The translations under genes and the position numbers were made by a program. From a virus, in IMG/VR virus record IMGVR_UViG_3300044998_001421, positions 1 to 30,346 of that record: a stretch of 30,346 bases of DNA; one strand, written 5' to 3'. The notes beneath the pieces are model-generated. The model had not been told where the DNA came from and made no database searches. It worked only from the letters and a program-made list of their open reading frames with translations. Position 1 is the first letter of the stretch. The number at the start of each line of letters is the position of its first letter. Of the stretch, positions 13,683 to 20,348 are shown in pieces.

Positions 13683-15946
13683 CGTCGGCTCCTTTGCAGT
13701 GCAGACAATCGGACGCGCTCGCGGGGCTTGCGGTCCCGTTCATCGGTCCCGAACAGGATGCAGCCCTGCATGGAAGCCGCCACGGCGCAGCCCACGATGC
13801 CGTCGAGCCAATGGTTGTCGGACTGCTCGGGGCGAATCTTCCATTCGTCGACCGTGCGCCCACGTCCCTGAGTCTTCACGCGGTATTCCGCGGTCAGGTG
13901 CTCTGCGAACAACCGGTGCGCATCCGGGTTCGTGCCGAACAGCGACAGGCAACCTGGATCACCCTGCGCCACCAGCAGGCGGGCCTGGACGAATGACTTC
14001 CAGTAATTCGTGTCGAACACGACGTGCCGGACGGCGCGCTTGCCAGCTACGTTTGTCATGCGCCAATTGAGGCCCACGCGATCACCGGGTTTTTTGGTGT
14101 ACTCTGAGAACGGCCGACTCGACGCGCCGACGAACCGGCCGTGCGACGGCAGCACGATCCCGGCGTGCGCGGACTGCCGGCAGAACTGGTAGACCACATC
14201 GGTCGACGAACCCCAGTTGGCGTCGATCAAGCAGCGGTCGATCCGCAGCTCGGCCCCATCGTCCCGCCGCCAGCGCCGGGCAAGCAATTCGTTCGTCAGT
14301 GATTCCAGCCCGGCGTAGATCGCGCCTTCCAGTCCCGTCCCCTTCGCGGCGACAGACAACGTGCGAGTCGCATCCCGCAACGTGAAGTACGGCCGCCGCT
14401 GATCGGGGTAGGTGCCGTAATCGACGACGTACCCCGTGAAATCATCCTCCCACGCACAGACGACGAAGAACAACAGCTTCTGCTGGACGTCGATGAAGAC
14501 CGTCAGATGGTTGCAGCCGAGCGGGATCACACAGCGGTCCAGTCCGTGCGTCTTGGCGGCGATCTGATCGGCGGTCAACAGGTCGTCGTCGGCCGTCTTC
14601 TCCGGCAGCGGTTCGTTCTGGTACTCGGCGAAGAATGCGGCCTCGTTCTGCAGCCGCAGGTTCATCGCGTGCTGCACGGCGGTCAGCTCGTCCGGGTTGA
14701 AGCGTTCCGGCCAGGCGACGACCGCCCCTTCGTCCATTGCCTCCTGGTGTTGCCGATAGAACTCCGTCGCCTCGGCGAGGCCGCGTTCGTTCCGCAGCGC
14801 CTCAGCCCGGACCTGGCCGTACTGCTGCCAGAGCTTTTCGTTGGTGGGGAACGCATAGACCATCTTGGTCCGGTCCCCCTGCCACTGCGGGTGCTTGTCC
14901 CGATTCAGAATCCGGTCGGCCATGTCATCGGGCCGGATCACCGTGCAGGGCATGATGCCGGAGATCTTCCGTCCCGGACCGCCGAGGCCCAACACCGCGC
15001 CGGCGAGGATGCTTTCCCGTTGGGCGCACTGCGAGGGGGACCGGGCCGATTCGTCAGTTTGCGGGTCGTCGAGAATCACCAGCGACGGGCGCACGGTGTG
15101 GCCGTCTGCCCGCTTGTACTTCATGCCGCGGATGCGCCCGGTGATGCCGGCGACCTTGATGATTGCGCCTGACGCCTTCGAACCGGCGATCGTCGGCAAC
15201 ACGATCTCTTTCGCCGTCCATGCAATGTGCGTCCGTTCCCCCTGGTAGAGCTGACCGGCGCAGCGGTTGGCGATCCCCTCCAGGCACTGGATCGGAAACA
15301 CGGCTTCGGGGAAGTCTTCGAGCAGCGCGTCGTTGCCGTCGAGCTCCATTTTGATCGAGTCGAGCATCTCTTCCGCATGCACTTCGCTGGCGCCGATCAG
15401 CGCCACGAACTCGCGGTGCCCAAACAGGATCGCCCACAGGCAGGCGCACTCGGCGATCGTCGTCTTCCCCGAACCTCGCGGCATCGCCAGCGCGAACAAG
15501 CCGCCGTGCAACACCGCCTCTTCGATCTTGGCGATGACCTTCAGGTGGTCCGGGGACCACGGCAGGTGAAACGTCCGGGGAAAGTAAGTCTCGCAGAAGA
15601 ACCAAAAGCTGGCAGCGGCCTGCGCCTTGCGATCCGGGTTCACGACCGCCGGCATCTCACCGATGTCGCGCCCAGAGAGGGAGAGGAGTGCGTTGCGGGC
15701 GCGGGCCTGCTCCTTCATCGCGTCGTAGCCGGTCAGGCCTGCGGGGTCCGGCGGCGGAGCATGTCGCAGCCCGACCAGCCAGGCGACGTACCGGAACAGA
15801 TCGATGTGCCGGCCTTCGCCGATGCGGAACCCCGCGCGCGTGCGGTGCCGGTGCAACTGCCGTTCGCTGATCACCTCGCCGAGCGGCGTCGAGTTGAGCA
15901 GACGGCAGAGCTGCGTCGGTCCGAGTTGTCGGGGGTCAATCGCCAT
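13679..15946 (-). CDS. Terminase large subunit
   Basis: This 755-residue packaging motor has an ATPase with Walker A MPRGSGKTT (about residues 155-163), Walker B PSLVILDDPQTDE (about 280), and a C-terminal RNase H-like nuclease region with acidic residues (for example VFIDVQQ, LIDANWG). It cuts concatemeric DNA and pumps it through the portal. ATG 15946 (MAIDPRQLGPTQ) is chosen; upstream residues in the frame overlap another gene and are low-complexity. The N-terminal 70 residues (LCRLLN, GEVISERQLHRHR, LFRYVAWLVGL) resemble the whole of the 72-aa protein encoded just upstream, suggesting a shared DNA-recognition domain. Confidence 0.92.
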   Translation of the reverse strand: MAIDPRQLGPTQLCRLLNSTPLGEVISERQLHRHRTRAGFRIGEGRHIDLFRYVAWLVGLRHAPPPDPAGLTGYDAMKEQARARNALLSLSGRDIGEMPAVVNPDRKAQAAASFWFFCETYFPRTFHLPWSPDHLKVIAKIEEAVLHGGLFALAMPRGSGKTTIAECACLWAILFGHREFVALIGASEVHAEEMLDSIKMELDGNDALLEDFPEAVFPIQCLEGIANRCAGQLYQGERTHIAWTAKEIVLPTIAGSKASGAIIKVAGITGRIRGMKYKRADGHTVRPSLVILDDPQTDESARSPSQCAQRESILAGAVLGLGGPGRKISGIMPCTVIRPDDMADRILNRDKHPQWQGDRTKMVYAFPTNEKLWQQYGQVRAEALRNERGLAEATEFYRQHQEAMDEGAVVAWPERFNPDELTAVQHAMNLRLQNEAAFFAEYQNEPLPEKTADDDLLTADQIAAKTHGLDRCVIPLGCNHLTVFIDVQQKLLFFVVCAWEDDFTGYVVDYGTYPDQRRPYFTLRDATRTLSVAAKGTGLEGAIYAGLESLTNELLARRWRRDDGAELRIDRCLIDANWGSSTDVVYQFCRQSAHAGIVLPSHGRFVGASSRPFSEYTKKPGDRVGLNWRMTNVAGKRAVRHVVFDTNYWKSFVQARLLVAQGDPGCLSLFGTNPDAHRLFAEHLTAEYRVKTQGRGRTVDEWKIRPEQSDNHWLDGIVGCAVAASMQGCILFGTDERDRKPRERVRLSALQRSRR

Positions 15947-15948
15947 CT

Positions 15949-16167
15949 TCACGTCCCGGCTGTGCCGGCCAGCTCCCTCACCAGCCACGCGGCGTAATGC
16001 ACGAGGTTGATCGTCCCGTCCGGGTTCGTCGGCGCACCGTCCGCAACGTCTACCTCGAGCATCTCCACGGAGATCGGCTGGCCCCCGATCCGCGACAACA
16101 GCCATGCCGCGTCGCGCAGCGACAGCGCCGTGGGGCGCAGAGGCGATTTGTCTGGGTCATCAGCCAT
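15949..16167 (-). CDS. Putative small terminase-like DNA-binding protein (72 aa)
   Basis: The product has a helix-turn-helix-like pattern, LRDAAWLLSRIGGQPISVEMLE, then a turn with NPDGTINLVHYAAWLVRELA. The same layout occurs at the terminase N-terminus (IDLFRYVAWLVGL). ATG 16167 is used; the stop is 2 nt before the terminase start, so the genes are coupled. Position directly upstream of TerL suggests a TerS role in site recognition, but the protein is much shorter than a usual TerS. Confidence 0.6.
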   Translation of the reverse strand: MADDPDKSPLRPTALSLRDAAWLLSRIGGQPISVEMLEVDVADGAPTNPDGTINLVHYAAWLVRELAGTAGT

Positions 16168-16265
16168 CGGAACAACCTGCGGAATTCCTCTGAAATCGCT
16201 GCGAAACCGAGTGGATGTCGTTCCCGCGTCGAGGTAACTGATGTCACGTCGCCACGACGAACCGA

Positions 16266-16303
16266 ACCATGAAAGGACGAACCATGAAAGGACGAACCAT
16301 GAA
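16266..16303 (+). repeat. Tandem 15-bp repeat duplicating a translation start
   Basis: The unit ACCATGAAAGGACGA occurs twice and is followed by ACCATGAA. Each unit carries an ATG, and an AAAGGA ribosome-binding site for the next ATG. The 15-nt period keeps all three starts (16269, 16284, 16299) in one frame, adding MKGRT per unit. Confidence 0.85.
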
Positions 16304-16520
16304 CGCCGACCACGACGAACAACCCCGGAGTCTGAACTGCGCCTCGCTGCGGACGCTGCACGCCCTGCAGATGAAACTGCGAACGCAGATCAACGACCTG
16401 ATGGCGATCGAGTGCGAGGACATGGAGGCGGCGGACGCCCTGGTGTTCGCGATCGAATCGGCCCAGGGGGCCTTGGAAAAGGCCCGCGACGCCCGACGCA
16501 GAATCTTGCGTGGTGAGTGA
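16269..16520 (+). CDS. Small helical protein of unknown function
   Basis: The product has 83, 78 or 73 residues depending on which of three in-frame tandem starts is used. ATG 16284 and 16299 each have AAAGGA at proper spacing, whereas 16269 does not, so the 73- or 78-residue forms are likely. The body is a predicted helical hairpin or coiled coil ([19 protein letters not shown], then [25 protein letters not shown]). No family is recognised. It is divergent from the terminase operon and is followed by a strong terminator-like hairpin. Confidence 0.65.
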   Translation: MKGRTMKGRTMNADHDEQPRSLNCASLRTLHALQMKLRTQINDLMAIECEDMEAADALVFAIESAQGALEKARDARRRILRGE

Positions 16521-16522
16521 CC

Positions 16523-16549
16523 AGCCGGCCGTGTGGCCGGCTGATTTTG
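16523..16549 (+). terminator. Rho-independent terminator
   Basis: A perfect 9-bp stem, CAGCCGGCC-GTGT-GGCCGGCTG (16523-16544), is followed by ATTTTG. It lies 3 nt after the stop of the small helical protein and before the HARE-HTH gene. The U-tract is short, so partial termination is likely. Confidence 0.7.
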
Positions 16550-16582
16550 TATCTGGACCCCCGTTTCCGAAGGAGACGAACC

Positions 16583-17056
16583 ATGTCGACGAAGAAGACC
16601 ACTGCGAAGAAGGCCCCCAAGGCCGCGAAGCCCCAGGCTACGAAGAAGGCGGCGGCGAAAAAGGCCGAACCGAAGACCAAGGCCCCCCGCCAGCGCGAAG
16701 GCACGATGAGCGCGCTGGATGCCGCGGCCCAGGTGCTGGCGGACGCCAAGGAGCCGATGAACGCCAAGGGCATGATCGAGGCGATGGCGGCGCAGGGGCT
16801 GTGGACGAGCCCCGGCGGCAAGACGCCGCACGCCACGCTCTACGCCGCCATCCTGCGGGAGATCAACGACAAGGGGGCGGAGGCCCGGTTCGAGAAGGTC
16901 GATCGCGGGCAGTTCGCACGGAAGGGATCGGGGGCGAGCGCGAAGGCCGTTCCCGCCGCGAAGACCGCGGGCAAGAAGACCACCAAGAAGGGAAACGCCA
17001 AGCCCGCGGACGGGACGCCCGGTCCGAAGGCGGTCTCCGAACTCTTCAAGATCTGA
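16583..17056 (+). CDS. HARE-HTH domain protein with lysine-rich tails
   Basis: This 157-residue protein begins with a Lys/Ala-rich histone-like tail ([16 protein letters not shown]). A winged helix of the HARE-HTH type (HB1/ASXL/restriction endonuclease) follows at about 42-110: [18 protein letters not shown], then [12 protein letters not shown] and [14 protein letters not shown] second basic tail precedes a short end ([10 protein letters not shown]). The start is ATG 16583, with AAGGAG 7 nt upstream; the longer frame would run through the terminator hairpin. It probably binds DNA and may compact it or regulate transcription. It forms a small plus-strand operon with the zinc-ribbon gene 9 nt downstream. 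Confidence 0.85.
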   Translation: MSTKKTTAKKAPKAAKPQATKKAAAKKAEPKTKAPRQREGTMSALDAAAQVLADAKEPMNAKGMIEAMAAQGLWTSPGGKTPHATLYAAILREINDKGAEARFEKVDRGQFARKGSGASAKAVPAAKTAGKKTTKKGNAKPADGTPGPKAVSELFKI

Positions 17057-17065
17057 GGTGCCGCG

Positions 17066-17350
17066 ATGACGAACCCCAACCAACTGGTGGTCGATGCCAT
17101 CCGCGAGGTCACCGCGTCGGTGCAGAAGGCGATCGCCGACGGCTACCGTTCGCGGGCGCTCGATGCTGATGACCTGGTCGAGGTGCTGTTGGCGATCGCC
17201 GACCGCCTCGACCCGCCGGTGCGGGACGAGGTCGCGCCGGAGTGCGCTTGCCCCGAATGCGGGGAACGGCACGTCGACCGCCTCGTGTGGGAGGACGACC
17301 TGGTCCGGTGCGCCTCCTGCGGGATCACGTTCGACCCGGCCGCGCGGTAA
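17066..17350 (+). CDS. Small zinc-ribbon protein
   Basis: The 94-residue protein has an acidic, helical N-terminal half (VVDAIREVTASVQKAIADGY, DDLVEVLLAIADRLDP) and a C-terminal zinc ribbon, CACPECGERHVDRLVW then CASCG, with paired CxxC motifs about 20 residues apart. No enzymatic motif is present. ATG 17066 follows the HARE-HTH stop by 9 nt, so the two are co-transcribed and may act together on DNA or transcription. The gene is followed by a terminator. Confidence 0.75.
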   Translation: MTNPNQLVVDAIREVTASVQKAIADGYRSRALDADDLVEVLLAIADRLDPPVRDEVAPECACPECGERHVDRLVWEDDLVRCASCGITFDPAAR

Positions 17351-17404
17351 CCCCGCGCGGGTCCCGGCCCCCGACGCCCGACGCGACCACCGCTCCGCGG
17401 CGGT

Positions 17405-17425
17405 GCCCGCACGTGCGGGCGTTTT
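17405..17425 (+). terminator. Rho-independent terminator
   Basis: A perfect 16-nt palindrome, GCCCGCACGTGCGGGC (17405-17420), is followed by GTTTTC. It sits between the plus-strand zinc-ribbon gene and the convergent minus-strand DUF1937 gene. Confidence 0.7.
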
Positions 17426-17445
17426 CTCGTTGACGGGGGAAACGT

Positions 17446-17817
17446 TCACGGCCGGTCCCCCGTGGCGACGTGGGCCAACGTGGGCGAACCCGTGGCCTCC
17501 GGGGCCAGATACCGGACCGGCTTCCCCAGTTCCGCGGCGATCCGGATTTCCGCCGCCACGCCGACGGACTCGCGCCAGCCGTCGAGCATCAGCACGACCA
17601 CCTCGTCGCACCGTTCCAGGTGGTCCCGGTCGATCCGTTCCCAGAAAGGCCAGTCCGTGGGCAGCCCGTGCCAGACGAGCGGGTGCCCATGCACGATCGG
17701 TGAAAATACGACGTGGCCGGATTGGATCAATTGAACGGTGGCGTAGCACGCCGCCATGAAGCGCCGCTCGCGTTCGTCGTCATCCGGATGCGAATAGGGA
17801 CTCGCGAGGTAAATCAT
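17446..17817 (-). CDS. DUF1937 protein (nucleoside 2-deoxyribosyltransferase-like)
   Basis: The 123-residue protein starts MIYLASPYSHPDD, with GGAGGTG just upstream of ATG 17817. It carries the DUF1937 pattern: YLASPYSHPD, FMAACYATVQLIQSGHVVFSP, HGHPL, DHLERCDEVVVLMLDGWRES and GVAAEIRIA. The fold is that of nucleoside deoxyribosyltransferase/LOG-like hydrolases acting on nucleoside N-glycosidic bonds, and phage members may remodel nucleotide pools. The last residues (SPTLAHVAT) are encoded by a 20-nt motif also present in the primase linker. It is divergent from the AbrB-Doc genes. Confidence 0.85.
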   Translation of the reverse strand: MIYLASPYSHPDDDERERRFMAACYATVQLIQSGHVVFSPIVHGHPLVWHGLPTDWPFWERIDRDHLERCDEVVVLMLDGWRESVGVAAEIRIAAELGKPVRYLAPEATGSPTLAHVATGDRP

Positions 17818-17862
17818 GAGCACCTCCGGGTTGCGGTCACGGGACAGGAAGACGATCCGATC

Positions 17863-17901
17863 TTGTCGGGTCCCTTGCGTTCGTATACACTGTGTGTATA
17901 C
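17863..17901 (+). promoter_or_regulatory. AbrB-Doc promoter and operator
   Basis: TTGTCG (17863-17868), a 17-nt spacer and TACACT (17886-17891) form a sigma-70-type promoter. A perfect inverted repeat, GTATACAC-TGT-GTGTATAC (17883-17901), covers the -10 box and the start region. This fits autorepression by an AbrB-type antitoxin. Confidence 0.8.
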
Positions 17902-17918
17902 CGCAAGGAGCACGGATC

Positions 17919-18146
17919 ATGAACAAGACGCTGATCAAGCACGGCAACAGCCTGGCGCTGGTGATCGACAAGCCGATTCTGGAGATGCTGCACATTACCG
18001 CGGATACGCCGTTGGAACTGACCACCAATGGCGACGCGATCCTGATCCGGCCGATCCGGGACAAGCGCCGGCAGCGCCAGCTCAAGGCCTCGCTGGACAA
18101 GATCAACGAGAAGTTCGGCGACGACCTGGAACGCCTGGCGCAATAG
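17919..18146 (+). CDS. SpoVT/AbrB-type antitoxin
   Basis: The 75-residue protein has the swapped-hairpin AbrB/MazE DNA-binding fold: MNKTLIKHGNSLALVIDKPILE, followed by a PLELTTNGDAILIRPI strand. A basic, helical C-terminal tail (RQRQLKASLDKINEKFGDDLERL) is suited to wrapping the toxin. ATG 17919 has AAGGAG 8 nt upstream; a longer frame would start inside the operator. Its stop directly abuts the Doc start. It probably neutralises Doc and represses the shared promoter. Confidence 0.92.
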   Translation: MNKTLIKHGNSLALVIDKPILEMLHITADTPLELTTNGDAILIRPIRDKRRQRQLKASLDKINEKFGDDLERLAQ

Positions 18147-18539
18147 ATGGACGACATCGACTTTCTGTCGCTGGACGACATCCTGTTCGCGCATCTGGAC
18201 CAGATCCAGCGGTACGGGGGCGATCCCGGATTGCGCGATCTGGGCCTGCTGGAGTCGGCCATTGCGCAGCCGCAGGCGACGTTCGGCGGCCAGCGGCTGC
18301 ACGCCTTTCCATTTGAGATGGCCGCAGCCTACCTGTACCACCTCGTGCAGAACCATCCGTTCGTCGACGGCAATAAGCGCACCGGAGCCGTGGCGGCGCT
18401 GTTGTTTCTGGATCTCAACGGCGTCGAGATCACTGCACCGCGTGGCGCGCTGTACGACATCACGATCGCCGTCGCGAACGGTGAAGCGGGCAAGCCGGAG
18501 ATCGCGGAGTTCTTTCGCGCTCATGCTGCCGGCTCCTGA
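18147..18539 (+). CDS. doc: Doc-type Fic toxin
   Basis: This 130-residue protein has the Doc motif HPFVDGNKRTG (H70, N76, K77, R78). The Lys in place of the Fic Gly is the mark of Doc, which phosphorylates and inactivates EF-Tu instead of AMPylating. Length and flanking helices (LHAFPFEMAAAYLYHL and GAVAALLFLDLNGV) match the family. ATG 18147 starts immediately after the antitoxin stop with no spacer. The 3' end overlaps the convergent methyltransferase gene by 19 nt. The pair probably acts as an addiction or anti-phage module. Confidence 0.92.
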   Translation: MDDIDFLSLDDILFAHLDQIQRYGGDPGLRDLGLLESAIAQPQATFGGQRLHAFPFEMAAAYLYHLVQNHPFVDGNKRTGAVAALLFLDLNGVEITAPRGALYDITIAVANGEAGKPEIAEFFRAHAAGS

Positions 18540-19837
18540 GCTTGAGCGATCCGCTCCGCCTTGCGGCCGGTGAACTTCTCCCAGCGAGCGACAATGACAT
18601 CCGCATACAAACCGTCAATCTCCATCAGGAACGCCTTGCGGCTGGTCTGCTCCGCGGCGATGAGTGTGCTGCCGGACCCGCCGAACAGGTCGAGGACGTG
18701 CTCGCCGGCCCGTGACGAGTACTGCAGCGCCCGCACGGCCAACTCGACCGGCTTCTCAGTCAGATGCACCATCGATTGCGGATTGACCTTCCTCACGGAC
18801 CAGACGTCGGTCGCATTGTTCGGGCCGAGGTAGACGTGAGCCGCTCCTTCACGCCAACCGTAAAAGCACCACTCGTGATTGCCCATAAAATCTTTCCGGG
18901 TCAACACGGGATGTTCCTTCACCCAGATGATCGCCTGCGAGAAGTACAGAGCGTGCTTCTTGAGAAACGGCGGGTAGTTCGCGCAATTCGCATAGCCGCC
19001 CCAGATGTAGAACCCGCGCCCCGGCTCCAGCACGCGGGCCATGTTGCCAAACCAGGCGTCGAGCAGGCGATCGAACTCTTCGTCCGACACGAAGTCGTTT
19101 GCCAGCGGCCGATCCTTCGCCCGTAGCTTCTTCCCGGTGGGCTTCGCCTTCTCCGGGTGCCGCTCGACATCGAGCTTCTGGTGATGCGTCGTCCCCTGGA
19201 ACGACGACAGGCCGGCGGCGATGGCGTTGTTGCTCCGCGGCTCGACCTTCACGTTGTACGGCGGGTCGGTGTTGACCAGGTGGATCGCCGCGCCGCCCAG
19301 CAGCCGGTCCACGTCCGAGGGCTTACTGCTGTCGCCGCAGAGCAGGCGGTGCTCGCCGAGCAGCCACAGGTCGCCTGGCTGGGTGACGGGTTCATCGGGC
19401 GGTTCGGGCACCTCGTCCGGGTCGCACAGGCCGTCTTTGACGCCGGGGTCAAGGAGTTTGGCCAGTTCGTCCTGGTCGAAGCCGAGCAAGTCGAGGTCGT
19501 AATTGCAGGCCTGCAGTTCGCCCAGCTCGATCGGCAGCAGGTCAAAATCCCACGTCGCCAACTCGTGCAGCTTGTTGTCGGCGATCCGAAAAGCACGGAC
19601 CTGTTCCGGCGTCAGGTCGTCGGCACGAATCACGGGAACTTCGGTCAGTCCCAGCTTGCGGGCTGCACGCAATCTCGTATGGCCGGCAATCAGCACAGCA
19701 TCAGCATCCACCAGCACCGGCCAGCGGAAGCCGAACTCTTGGATGCTTGCCGCGACCGGGGCGACGGCCGCGTCATTGTTGCGCGGATTCCGTTCGTATT
19801 CCTTGATCCGATCGATCGGCCAGGTCTCGATCTGCAT
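18521..19837 (-). CDS. ParB-like domain fused to DNA methyltransferase
   Basis: In this 438-residue protein the N-terminal 100 residues are a ParB/Srx-type domain (IAGHTRLRAARKLG; VRAFRIADNKLHE). The C-terminal part is an amino-methyltransferase with DPPY (191-194) before the SAM-binding DLFGGSGST (383-391), so the motif order is catalytic region first. It would methylate adenine N6 or cytosine N4. Such fusions are common in phages, and no partner restriction enzyme is visible, so it is probably an orphan enzyme for anti-restriction or gene regulation. ATG 19837 has AGGAGA and GAGGTG upstream. A hairpin and a GGNNN array lie in the leader. Confidence 0.92.
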   Translation of the reverse strand: MQIETWPIDRIKEYERNPRNNDAAVAPVAASIQEFGFRWPVLVDADAVLIAGHTRLRAARKLGLTEVPVIRADDLTPEQVRAFRIADNKLHELATWDFDLLPIELGELQACNYDLDLLGFDQDELAKLLDPGVKDGLCDPDEVPEPPDEPVTQPGDLWLLGEHRLLCGDSSKPSDVDRLLGGAAIHLVNTDPPYNVKVEPRSNNAIAAGLSSFQGTTHHQKLDVERHPEKAKPTGKKLRAKDRPLANDFVSDEEFDRLLDAWFGNMARVLEPGRGFYIWGGYANCANYPPFLKKHALYFSQAIIWVKEHPVLTRKDFMGNHEWCFYGWREGAAHVYLGPNNATDVWSVRKVNPQSMVHLTEKPVELAVRALQYSSRAGEHVLDLFGGSGSTLIAAEQTSRKAFLMEIDGLYADVIVARWEKFTGRKAERIAQAQEPAA

Positions 19838-19872
19838 ACGTCACCTCGTCTCCTGCGAACACGAGAATGCTC

Positions 19873-19895
19873 CCGGCGGGAGCTGATCCCGCCGG
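19873..19895 (-). other. Hairpin in methyltransferase leader
   Basis: A perfect 9-bp inverted repeat with a 5-nt loop (CCGGCGGGA/TCCCGCCGG) lies 35 nt upstream of the methyltransferase start, between it and the pentameric array. No T-run follows, so it is not a simple terminator. Confidence 0.6.
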
Positions 19896-19960
19896 CCTCC
19901 ATGCCACGCCTTGCCAAACCCGGCCGTGCCTGTCCCCTCCCATCCATGCCATGCCACGCC
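19896..19960. repeat. Pentameric (GGNNN)n array upstream of the methyltransferase
   Basis: Thirteen consecutive 5-nt units all end in CC on the plus strand, giving GGNNN on the transcribed strand without exception. This is the cleanest of the six arrays. It adjoins a 9-bp hairpin. Confidence 0.88.
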
Positions 19961-20056
19961 CCGGGTTCGGACACGCAAAACAAACTCTGCTGACAATGGC
20001 GACGGTTCCCGCACGCCTCTCCTTGCCCAGCTTGCCGGAAAGGAACCATGCGGCCA

Positions 20057-20278
20057 GGGGCTTATTGACTTTTTGCGCTTTTTGCAGGGGGCGCTCGCGC
20101 CCGCGCTCTCTCCCGCGCGCGTGCGCACTCCTGTGTGGTGAGAGGGGGGGTGTAATAACAACAATAAGTCCCTTGCGAGACGGGGGTGCAAAAACAACAA
20201 GAAGGTGCGTGTGCGGTCGTACTCATGGCCTCGCTTGGACTTCCAACGACTTTGGCCACGGTCTCGCGGGGCTTATTG
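20057..20278. other. Candidate replication origin or control region
   Basis: The roughly 510-nt space between the methyltransferase and the primase-helicase has no convincing gene. It contains two 19-nt direct repeats that differ at two bases (20146-20164 and 20182-20200, GGGGGTGYAAWAACAACAA), two exact copies of GGGGCTTATTG (20057-20067, 20268-20278) and an inverted near-copy CAATAAGTCCC (20162-20172). It is locally AT-richer than its surroundings and adjoins the primase gene. This fits an origin with iterons, or an operator region. Confidence 0.45.
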
Positions 20279-20348
20279 CGCCCGCAAGAACGATGGGCGT
20301 GATGCTGGGGTTGGTGGTCGTGGTTTCGCATGGGGTCTTCTGCGCGAA

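Noticed and set aside
18521-19837. Restriction-modification system
   Set aside because: Only a ParB-methyltransferase fusion is present; no restriction endonuclease gene adjoins it.
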